Shown piece by piece: positions 1 through 5,352 of a stretch of 6,174 nucleotides of DNA. Origin of the DNA: an uncultured Acidobacteriota bacterium. GTDB taxonomy: Bacteria; Acidobacteriota; Blastocatellia; Pyrinomonadales; Pyrinomonadaceae. The notes under the pieces are model-generated. The model was not told the DNA's origin. It searched no databases and worked only from the letters and a program-made list of their open reading frames with translations. The stretch is from the NCBI GenBank assembly GCA_902826505.1, contig CADEFG010000331.1, positions 1 to 6,174 on the forward strand. The letters run 5' to 3'. How positions within the stretch are numbered: position 1 is the stretch's first letter; the number at the start of each line of letters is the position of its first letter. The position numbers were made by a program, and so were the translations under genes.

Positions 1-668
1 TCCTCGGTCGCATCGCGTTCGGCTCCAGCAAATTTGGCTAGCGCTACTGCTTGTTTTGCCTGTAAGATCGTCGAAGGCGTTTTTTGATAATCAAATTCGG
101 CAATTTCCGGCGTTCGGGCATCACGGAAAAAATCCGACGAATTTCCGAAATACTGCACCGCCCGCAGCGTTGCGATTGTTTTCCCGGTCGGCGAATAAGG
201 ACTTAAATTTTCGAGCATGATCGTCTGGCTCGGACGCCGCACCAGAAAATGCGGTTCCGCCGTGATGATCAGTGCAAAGGTTTGCAGCGGCGTCGTCACC
301 GAAATCTTTGAATCGAACTCAAAGGTTCCGCGCCGTTTGATCTCGCCCAAATTATCAACCTGCCCATCGGGCGAAATCGCCCATAAAACATAGGTCGCAT
401 AACCCGCGCCGAGTTCGAAAGGTCGCGGCATTTTCGATACCGTAACTTCGATTTCCGTCCCGTTCTTACTGGTTCTTTTGATTCTGCCTTCGCCCTTCAT
501 ACGCGGAAAACGCGTTGTCCCGCGAAATTGCGTGATGACCAGATCGTCCAACGGATAGGTGATCGCGGTTGTTTGCCGCGCCACGTCAACCTGTCCGAAA
601 GTAAAAATGCCGGTTAAAAAAATAAATAAAAGCGTAGCTAAAAGTCCTGTTAATTTTGATTTATACAT
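1..668 (-). CDS. Exported protein, N-terminal part (OmpA-family-like), truncated by window edge
   Basis: The reading frame is open from an ATG at 668-666 to the left edge, giving 222 residues plus two bases. A good Shine-Dalgarno (GGAG, about 6 bases upstream) fixes the start. Residues 1-25 form a signal peptide: a basic start (MYKSK), a hydrophobic core, and a likely cut near TFG-Q. Residues about 30-175 look beta-rich and soluble, with a recognisable stretch around YATYVLWAISPDGQVDNLGE (90-109) and an LQTFALIITAEPHFLV-like strand (129-143). From about residue 198 the sequence becomes Ala/Gln-rich and helical (LQAKQAVALAKFAGAERDA), resembling the start of a DUF4398-type coiled region. From memory, proteins with this plan in Acidobacteriota often end in a C-terminal OmpA peptidoglycan-binding domain, but that part lies outside the window. 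A periplasmic or outer-membrane-associated role is inferred. It is divergent from the ABC exporter. The CDS is secure; the family name is moderate. Confidence 0.8.
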   Translation of the reverse strand, partial: MYKSKLTGLLATLLFIFLTGIFTFGQVDVARQTTAITYPLDDLVITQFRGTTRFPRMKGEGRIKRTSKNGTEIEVTVSKMPRPFELGAGYATYVLWAISPDGQVDNLGEIKRRGTFEFDSKISVTTPLQTFALIITAEPHFLVRRPSQTIMLENLSPYSPTGKTIATLRAVQYFGNSSDFFRDARTPEIAEFDYQKTPSTILQAKQAVALAKFAGAERDATE

Positions 669-772
669 AGATTTCTCCAAAAAGCGCGATGCTTTAAAAA
701 AGATGCCACATTTCATTTTCGCGTTGCAAATCTTGACGGTTAAGTAAATCCAAATTTTAGGGTAACACAACT

Positions 773-800
773 GAAATCCGAAATTTGTAATTTGGAATTC
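773..800. repeat. Degenerate tandem heptamer, four units
   Basis: Four consecutive seven-base units start at 773, 780, 787 and 794: GAAATCC, GAAATTT, GTAATTT, GGAATTC. The consensus is about GAAATTT. They sit in the divergent intergenic gap, ending 38 bases before the preferred ATG of the ABC exporter. A related heptad pattern occurs before gmk. The periodicity is seen directly; any function is unknown. Confidence 0.5.
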
Positions 801-837
801 TATTCATTTGAAAGTATATTCAAACTTTTGCAAGCCG

Positions 838-1350
838 ATGAAGGATTTTAAACGTTTACTCAAATATTTGCGCCCCTACTGGCTGATTTTTGCGATTGCG
901 GCGGTCGCGATGGTTCTCGGCGCGGTTTTTGAAACGGCAACCGGCGCTCTGCTCGTCCCGATCTTTGACCAATTCCTGACCAATCCCTCGCAAAAATCCA
1001 AAACGCTTTTCGATTTACATAATCTCGTTCCGCGCGACGATTGGTTTCGCGCTTGGGTGATGATTTCGGTTTTGCTGCTCGGCTTTACAGTCGCCAAAGG
1101 GATTGCCGAATATTTCTCGTCGTATCTGATGGCAAAAATCGGGCAGTCGGCGGTTTTGGATCTGCGGCAGGAGCTTTACGAACATCTGCTTCAACAATCG
1201 ACAACCTTTTTTGAAAAACACCGGACAAATTATCTTGTTTCGCGGCTTGTCAACAGCTGCGCGGCGATCGAGCTTTCGGTTTCGTCAAACCTGCGCGACG
1301 TTTTCCGCGAAGCCTTTATCTTGATCTTTTTCCTCTCGGCGGCGTTTTAG
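838..1350 (+). CDS. MsbA-type ABC exporter, N-terminal fragment ending at an in-frame TAG
   Basis: This is the first part of a half-size ABC exporter (membrane domain fused to ATPase), 170 residues before an amber codon at 1348-1350. I prefer the ATG at 838, which gives the family-like opening MKDFKRLLKYLRPYW. A TTG at 808 in the same frame would add ten unconvincing residues. Neither start has a strong Shine-Dalgarno. Residues about 15-43 are TM1, about 69-98 TM2, then the cytoplasmic helix with FFEKHRTNYLVSRLVN (124-139), and TM3 begins near 157. The stop falls at the short turn between TM3 and TM4. The same frame continues without any shift into the 1366-2637 segment, so both pieces are one gene of 598 sense codons plus the TAG, close to the usual 580-600 residues. 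On its own this fragment cannot be a working transporter. Relatives flip lipid A core or export drugs and lipids at the inner membrane. Confidence 0.75.
   Translation: MKDFKRLLKYLRPYWLIFAIAAVAMVLGAVFETATGALLVPIFDQFLTNPSQKSKTLFDLHNLVPRDDWFRAWVMISVLLLGFTVAKGIAEYFSSYLMAKIGQSAVLDLRQELYEHLLQQSTTFFEKHRTNYLVSRLVNSCAAIELSVSSNLRDVFREAFILIFFLSAAF
1348..1350 (+). other. In-frame amber codon interrupting the ABC exporter
   Basis: The reading is GCG GCG TTT TAG TTC AAC CCT AAA CTA ATG. Codon 171 (counting from ATG 838) is TAG, while the frame before and after is intact. Alignment from memory with MsbA (a turn such as MFYYSWQL) suggests an aromatic residue belongs here. One substitution from TAT, TAC, TGG or CAG would create the stop. 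A sequencing error, a recent nonsense mutation and amber readthrough are all possible. Confidence 0.85.
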
Positions 1351-1365
1351 TTCAACCCTAAACTA

Positions 1366-2637
1366 ATGCTCGGTGCGCTTTTGATCGCTCCGAGCATCGG
1401 CGGTTTGACGGCAAAATTCAGTAAATCGCTCAGAAAATTGGCTGAAGAATCATTCGAGGGCAACAAACTTTTAACCGACACGGCGCAGGAAACGCTCGCC
1501 AATCAAACCATCGTCAAAGCCTATACCGCCGAAGAACGCGAAAAATCGCGTTTTTTGAAAGTCGCCCGGATCATCGCCCGCGCCAACTTGCGTTCGGGGA
1601 AAATTGCCGCGACCTCGCCGCCGACGATCGAACTGATCGGGATCATCGCCGTCGTCATTGTTTTCTACTTCGGTCTGCGCGAAATAAACTTGGGCAAAAT
1701 GGACGCGGCGCAATTTTTTACATTTCTTTTCTTTTTGTTCCGCAGTTACGATCCGATGCGGAAAATCTCGCGCCAGCATAACGAACTGACGAAAGCATTT
1801 GCCGCCGCCCGCGATGTTTGGGATATTCTCGACGAGGACGAGATTTTACCCGAAAAATTTAATGCCGTTGATTTGAAACCATTACAAAACAAAATCGAAC
1901 TGAAAAATGTTTCGTTCAATTACCAGACCGATCACAAAAAGATTCTCCAAAACGTCAGCCTGGAGATTCCGAAAGGCGCGATGATCGCGCTCGTCGGCGA
2001 AAGCGGCGGCGGAAAATCGAGTTTGATAAAATTGGTGCAAAGACTTTACGATCCGACCGCCGGCGCGATTTTTTGGGACGAAACCGATCTGCGCGACGCA
2101 CGAGTTTTGAGTCTAAAACGGCAGATCGCGCTCGTCACGCAGGAAACCGTTTTGTTCAACGACACGATCCGCTACAACATTTCTTACGGCAATCCGTTGG
2201 CTACGGACGAAATGATTGCCGAAGCCGCCCGCGTGGCTTATGCCGATGATTTTATCCGCGAATTGCCGAACGGTTACGAGACGATCGTCGGCGAACGCGG
2301 AATTTTTCTCTCCGGCGGTCAGCGTCAGCGAATCGCGATCGCGCGCGCGGTTTTGATCAACGCGCCGGTTTTGATTCTGGACGAAGCGACCTCGGCGCTC
2401 GACACCGAAAGCGAACGATTGGTGCAAAAAGCGCTCGCCAATTTGATGGAAAATAAAACTTCGATCGTCATTGCGCACCGGCTTTCGACGATTCGAAAAG
2501 CAAACAAGATCGTCGTCATGGAAAAAGGTAAAATCATCCAAACCGGCACGCACGATGAGCTTTTGGAAAAAGGCGGAACTTATAAACGGCTTTACGAATT
2601 GCAGTTTGCCGAAGAAGAAACCGAAATCGTTTCGTGA
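1366..2637 (+). CDS. MsbA-type ABC exporter, C-terminal fragment (TM4-TM6 and ATPase domain)
   Basis: This continues the same gene and frame after the TAG. The open frame resumes at 1351; the ATG at 1366 is only the first Met and has no Shine-Dalgarno, so independent initiation is doubtful. Numbering from ATG 838, residues about 176-350 hold the remaining membrane helices and the coupling region (LTDTAQETLANQTIVKAYTAEE). The nucleotide-binding domain follows and is complete: Walker A GESGGGKSS (387-395, Lys393), Q-loop Gln435, signature LSGGQ (491-495), Walker B ending in Asp515 with catalytic Glu516, and switch His547 in AHRLS. Walker A has GGG where many relatives have GSG, which should be tolerated. 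All ATPase residues being intact argues that any inactivation is recent or artefactual. The gene ends with TGA 33 bases before yicC, so co-transcription is plausible. The family (ABCB/MsbA-like exporter) is sure; the substrate, lipid A-type or otherwise, is not. Confidence 0.85.
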   Translation: MLGALLIAPSIGGLTAKFSKSLRKLAEESFEGNKLLTDTAQETLANQTIVKAYTAEEREKSRFLKVARIIARANLRSGKIAATSPPTIELIGIIAVVIVFYFGLREINLGKMDAAQFFTFLFFLFRSYDPMRKISRQHNELTKAFAAARDVWDILDEDEILPEKFNAVDLKPLQNKIELKNVSFNYQTDHKKILQNVSLEIPKGAMIALVGESGGGKSSLIKLVQRLYDPTAGAIFWDETDLRDARVLSLKRQIALVTQETVLFNDTIRYNISYGNPLATDEMIAEAARVAYADDFIRELPNGYETIVGERGIFLSGGQRQRIAIARAVLINAPVLILDEATSALDTESERLVQKALANLMENKTSIVIAHRLSTIRKANKIVVMEKGKIIQTGTHDELLEKGGTYKRLYELQFAEEETEIVS

Positions 2638-2670
2638 AATTTTACGGTTTTTCGTGGTTAAATATAAATT

Positions 2671-3549
2671 ATGAAATCAATGACAGGTTTTGGGCGCGGT
2701 TTTGAAGCAAGTGAAACTTTCGCCGTGACGGTTGAATTAAAAACGGTCAACAATCGTTTTTTGGATGTCAGCTTGCGGCTTTCGGGCGAGCTGGCGGCGC
2801 TTGAATCAACCGTTAAAAGGCAAATCGGAAACCGCCTTTCGCGCGGTCGGATCGAAGTCAATCTGAGTTATGAACGAACAACCGAAATCGTTTACGAGCT
2901 GAATCGTCCGATGATTACGGGCTATCTCGCGGCAATGAAACAGATGCAGGACGAATTTTCGCTCTCCGGCGAACCTGATCTGAATGTTGTCGCGCGGCTG
3001 CCGAACGTGCTTTTGCCGAAAAAGGATGATTTGAGCGAAGAATTTATCGTCGGCGTCGAAAAAGCCGTCAATTCCGCGCTCGACGATCTGGAAAAAATGC
3101 GGCAAAACGAAGGCGAGATGCTCCGCAATGAATTGAATTTTCGGCTGACCGAGATTGAAAACCGGCTGCCGGTGATCGAATCCGAATCAGCCAGCGTCGC
3201 CGAGGAATACCGCGTTCGACTATCGAAAAAGATCACGGATTTTCTGTCGAAATCCGATTCGCAGATCGAAATGGATCAGGGCAGACTCGCGCAGGAAGTC
3301 GCGTATTTAGCCGACCGCAGCGATATTTCCGAAGAAATTCAACGCTTAAAAAGCCATATCGAACAATTTCGGCAAATTATGACGGACGAAAAAGATGTCG
3401 GCAAACGGCTCGATTTTCTGACGCAGGAATTAAACCGCGAGGCAAATACGGTCGCCTCAAAAACCAACAATCTGATCGTCAAGGAAAACGCGCTGGCGAT
3501 CAAATCCGAGATCGAAAAGATCCGCGAACAAGTGCAAAACGTGGAATAA
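2671..3549 (+). CDS. yicC: YicC/YloC family endoribonuclease
   Basis: A 292-residue protein, close to the roughly 290 residues usual for the family. It opens with the hallmark MKSMTGFGRG and the N-terminal domain motif ELKTVNNRFLDVSLRL (about 22-37). The C-terminal DUF1732 domain is also hallmark: DQGRLAQEVAYLADRSDISEE (from residue 202), then GKRLDFLTQELNREANTVASK (from 244). Family members are reported to be single-strand endoribonucleases; E. coli YicC has been linked to decay of the small RNA RyhB. The protein is cytoplasmic, with long charged helices in the middle. The ATG at 2671 is fixed by the family N-terminus. No Shine-Dalgarno is visible; the leader is AT-rich (TATAAATT just before the ATG). 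It sits between the ABC exporter and gmk, and yicC-gmk-rpoZ is a widely conserved order. Nothing looks broken. Confidence 0.95.
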   Translation: MKSMTGFGRGFEASETFAVTVELKTVNNRFLDVSLRLSGELAALESTVKRQIGNRLSRGRIEVNLSYERTTEIVYELNRPMITGYLAAMKQMQDEFSLSGEPDLNVVARLPNVLLPKKDDLSEEFIVGVEKAVNSALDDLEKMRQNEGEMLRNELNFRLTEIENRLPVIESESASVAEEYRVRLSKKITDFLSKSDSQIEMDQGRLAQEVAYLADRSDISEEIQRLKSHIEQFRQIMTDEKDVGKRLDFLTQELNREANTVASKTNNLIVKENALAIKSEIEKIREQVQNVE

Positions 3550-3559
3550 TTGAAAACTC

Positions 3560-3608
3560 AAAATAGAAAATGGAAAATATTTTTTTATTATTTTCCGTTT
3601 TCTATTTT
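3560..3608. repeat. 20-bp inverted repeat (hairpin) built of heptamers, between yicC and gmk
   Basis: The left arm at 3560-3579 pairs with the right arm at 3589-3608 across a nine-base T-rich loop. All 20 positions pair in RNA, with one U-G wobble (3571 with 3597). The left arm belongs to a run of seven-base units beginning at 3552 (GAAAACT, CAAAATA, GAAAATG, GAAAATA). The right arm is the same kind of unit inverted (TATTTTC, CGTTTTC, TATTTTC). The hairpin ends six bases before the gmk ATG at 3615. It is very AT-rich and lacks a following U-run, so it is not a standard terminator. A role in gmk translation or in processing of the yicC-gmk transcript is possible but unproven. Confidence 0.75.
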
Positions 3609-3614
3609 CCATTT

Positions 3615-4250
3615 ATGAAAGGAAATTTAATTATCATCAGTTCGCCGTCGGGCGGCGGCAAAGGAACTTTGATTAAGGAAGTTCTGAAAACAACTTCGAA
3701 TATCGGTTATTCGGTTTCTTATACGACCCGCGCGATGCGAGATGGCGAAGAAAACGAACACGATTATTTTTTTGTTTCGCGTGAAAAGTTCGAAAATTTG
3801 ATCGAACAAAACGAATTTCTCGAATATGCGGTCGTCCACGACAATTTTTACGGGACTTCGAAAACGCAGGTCAGCAAAGACATCAACAACGGGCGCGATG
3901 TGATTTTGGAAATCGACGTTCAGGGCGCGGAAAATATAATGCACGATTTCGCGGAAGCCGTCAGTATTTTCATTTTGCCGCCGACTTTTGAAATTTTGAA
4001 GGCAAGATTGACCGCGCGGGCGACCGAAACTCATGAAAATCTGGCTTTACGGTTAAAAAATTCATTCGGCGAGGTTCAAAAATATCAGGAGTTTCAATAT
4101 ATCGTGATCAACGACGACCGGTTACAGGCAACGAACGATCTGCGGACGATTATTTTGGCGGAAAGGCTAAAACGCGTTAGACAAACCGGGGCAATTCAGG
4201 ATATTCTTGATAGTTTCGATATTTCCAAATTTAATACAGTTGGAGATTAG
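3615..4250 (+). CDS. gmk: Guanylate kinase
   Basis: A 211-residue cytoplasmic enzyme that converts GMP plus ATP to GDP plus ADP; the length is typical (about 205-210). The P-loop is SSPSGGGKGT (9-18, Lys16). The GMP-binding region reads SYTTRAMRDGEENEHDYFFV (35-54), keeping Arg39, Arg42 and Tyr51, though Met replaces the usual Pro at 41. Further family marks are FLEYAVVHDNFYGTSK and VILEIDVQGA. The lid region LKARLTARATETHENLALRL carries the expected arginines. I chose the ATG at 3615 because MKGNLIIISSPSG matches family starts. An in-frame ATG at 3570 would add 15 hydrophobic residues encoded by the hairpin and is rejected. There is no Shine-Dalgarno before 3615; the hairpin lies there instead. 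The gene ends in TAG with only seven bases to rpoZ, so the two are almost certainly co-transcribed. Confidence 0.95.
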   Translation: MKGNLIIISSPSGGGKGTLIKEVLKTTSNIGYSVSYTTRAMRDGEENEHDYFFVSREKFENLIEQNEFLEYAVVHDNFYGTSKTQVSKDINNGRDVILEIDVQGAENIMHDFAEAVSIFILPPTFEILKARLTARATETHENLALRLKNSFGEVQKYQEFQYIVINDDRLQATNDLRTIILAERLKRVRQTGAIQDILDSFDISKFNTVGD

Positions 4251-4257
4251 ACAAAAT

Positions 4258-4533
4258 ATGGCTGAAAAAATGATTGAAGAAACCGAAGAAACCACTGAAA
4301 ATTTAGAAAATCCCGAAAACAATGCCCCGAAAACGCAAGCGGCAATCGATTCGAAATACCGAATGATCATCCTCGCCGCGCAGCGCAGCAAACAATTGCA
4401 GCGCGGTGCGACGCCTCGTGTCGAGCTCGACCCGCGCAAAACCAAATCAACGCGGATCGCGATGAAAGAAATTGAAAACGGAAAGATCATTTTTGAAACA
4501 TTGACCGAATCTCAGTTTTCGACCAAACAGTAA
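4258..4533 (+). CDS. rpoZ: DNA-directed RNA polymerase subunit omega
   Basis: A 91-residue protein. The omega core is clear: SKYRMIILAAQRSKQLQRGA (33-52), followed by STRIAMKEIENGKIIFETL, which matches the conserved helix block of omega (compare LVLVAARRARQMQ and ALREIEEG in E. coli). Omega helps fold and hold beta-prime in RNA polymerase. The first 25 or so residues are an acidic, Glu/Thr/Asn-rich tail (EETEETTENLENPENN) in place of the usual short RVTVQD-type opening. The ATG at 4258 is supported by GGAG at 4242-4245, which overlaps the end of gmk; the spacing of 12 bases is a little long. The frame is open further upstream, but that part overlaps gmk. Position right after gmk fits the conserved yicC-gmk-rpoZ order. 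Next comes a gene in the opposite direction, not coaBC, which often follows rpoZ. Confidence 0.9.
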   Translation: MAEKMIEETEETTENLENPENNAPKTQAAIDSKYRMIILAAQRSKQLQRGATPRVELDPRKTKSTRIAMKEIENGKIIFETLTESQFSTKQ

Positions 4534-4540
4534 TTTTTTT

Positions 4541-4984
4541 TCAAATCTTTCGATTTTTACTCCAAACCGCAAATTTGGAGGCGGTTTCGCGTGCCTCGAT
4601 CTCAAACGGTATTTCAAAATAAGCTTCTGCCCGCGCCGCTAATCCAAAACTCTTTTTTTCCCGCAGATTTGTCAGATAACATTTGAAATAAAGCCAGAGA
4701 AATTTGATAAAACCCTCACGTCGATATTGCAAAACGTGGGTAATTTCGTGAACGACCAGCTCTTCGTCGAGGCGTAAAAGCCGGTTTTCGGAAAGCCAAA
4801 AGTTTTCGGGGAAAATATAGATTCGCTTGCCGATCGTGATACCCTCGATCTTTAACGCCGAGGTTAAAAGGTTCGAAAATTTCCCGCCGTAAAAATAAAT
4901 TTCGGGTAACGTGAAATTTTCGTCCCGTAGATATTCACGAAAAAATTCTTCGATTTTTCGATGCGATTTTGCGCCGAGCTTCAT
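4541..4984 (-). CDS. Small HExxH metallopeptidase-like protein, function unknown
   Basis: A 147-residue protein from the ATG at 4984-4982 (an in-frame TTG at 4996 lies in the terminator stem and is unlikely). The key motif is VVHEITHVLQYRREGF, with His79, Glu80 and His83 as the likely zinc site and catalytic base. Downstream, EIPFEIEARE offers Glu128 or Glu130 as a third ligand, as in gluzincin-type peptidases. The preceding IGKRIYIFPENF and DEELVVHE resemble the context in DUF4157-like putative peptidases. There is no signal peptide; one hydrophobic stretch (GFIKFLWLYFKCYL, 91-104) could be a membrane-facing or buried helix. No Shine-Dalgarno is visible. The gene converges on rpoZ with a seven-base gap, and the CsbD terminator ends only 11 bases before the ATG. 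The HExxH reading is strong; the substrate, and whether it is an active protease, are unknown. Confidence 0.8.
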   Translation of the reverse strand: MKLGAKSHRKIEEFFREYLRDENFTLPEIYFYGGKFSNLLTSALKIEGITIGKRIYIFPENFWLSENRLLRLDEELVVHEITHVLQYRREGFIKFLWLYFKCYLTNLREKKSFGLAARAEAYFEIPFEIEARETASKFAVWSKNRKI

Positions 4985-4995
4985 AATAAAATACA

Positions 4996-5022
4996 AAAAG
5001 CCGTCACAAAGGAACGGCTTTT
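4996..5022 (-). terminator. Intrinsic terminator after the CsbD gene
   Basis: A perfect nine-base stem (AAAAGCCGT with ACGGCTTTT) encloses a nine-base loop at 5005-5013. On the minus strand the stem ends in TTTT and is followed by T, then GTATTTTATT, giving a broken U-tract. It lies 23 bases past the CsbD stop. The start codon of the next minus-strand gene follows directly. Confidence 0.8.
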
Positions 5023-5045
5023 CGCAAATCTAATTTTTGATAAAA

Positions 5046-5279
5046 TTACCGGTTAATTCGTTTTCCGGCGTCGCTGATGGCATCGCCGACGGCGTCAACC
5101 GTTTCACCGACCCCGCGTTTGAATTTCCCCCAGGTTTCCTGTGTTTCGCCTTTGGCATTTTGTACTTCGCCTTCGGCTTCCAAATCGCGGTCATTCGTTA
5201 TTTCGCCGACTTTATCCTTAACCGTTCCTTTAACTTGTTCCCATTTTCCTTTGATCTCATCTTTATTAGGTATTGCCAT
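5046..5279 (-). CDS. CsbD family stress-related protein
   Basis: A 77-residue, highly charged, hydrophilic protein. The CsbD domain covers residues about 5-50: DEIKGKWEQVKGTVKDKVGE, then a LEAEGEVQNAKGETQETWG block with the typical repeated KG and EG turns. The C-terminal VGETVDAVGDAISDAGKRINR forms a likely amphipathic helix. The family is named after a sigma-B controlled Bacillus gene, and members are commonly stress-induced, but their biochemical role is not settled. The ATG at 5279 has a clear Shine-Dalgarno (GGAG, about 7 bases upstream). Upstream is a 73-base AT-rich gap after ETF-QO that may hold its promoter (TAAAAT and TAATAC boxes around 5309-5320 on the minus strand), though no convincing -35 is seen. 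A strong terminator follows, so it is probably a single-gene transcript. Confidence 0.93.
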   Translation of the reverse strand: MAIPNKDEIKGKWEQVKGTVKDKVGEITNDRDLEAEGEVQNAKGETQETWGKFKRGVGETVDAVGDAISDAGKRINR

Positions 5280-5296
5280 AAATTTTCTCCTTGTTC

Positions 5297-5333
5297 AAAA
5301 AATTGTGTATTATTTTAAAACAAAATTTACACA
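5297..5333 (-). terminator. Possible AT-rich terminator after ETF-QO
   Basis: On the minus strand TGTGTA (5333-5328) pairs with TACACA (5309-5304), with a further TTTT/AAAA pairing inside. A run of six T follows at 5302-5297. It begins 20 bases past the ETF-QO stop. The stem is weak in GC, and the same stretch could instead be part of the CsbD promoter. Confidence 0.35.
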
Positions 5334-5352
5334 TATTTTCGAAGTGAGCAAT

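Noticed and set aside
559..747. 62-residue plus-strand frame
   Set aside because: Mostly antisense to the secure signal-peptide gene at 1-668, with no family resemblance or ribosome binding site.
733..760. TTGACG as a -35 box with TTTTAG 16 bases downstream, ahead of the ABC exporter
   Set aside because: The -35 matches five of six positions but the -10 only three of six; too weak to call as a promoter.
1471..1779. Minus-strand frames opposite the ABC exporter, here and at 2113-2553
   Set aside because: Low-complexity Arg/Phe/Asp-rich translations typical of antisense shadows of a conserved gene.
3570..3614. Upstream ATG giving gmk a 15-residue hydrophobic N-terminus
   Set aside because: The extra residues are encoded by the hairpin, do not match the family, and the ATG lies inside the stem.
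4543..4558. AAATC-TTTC-GATTT mini-hairpin beside a T-run between rpoZ and the converging gene
   Set aside because: The five-base AT-rich stem is too weak, and the main T-run lies before it on the plus strand, so it is not a convincing terminator.
4564..4587. Seven-base inverted repeat AAACCGC / GCGGTTT
   Set aside because: It lies inside the peptidase-like coding sequence with no U-tract on either strand; likely chance.
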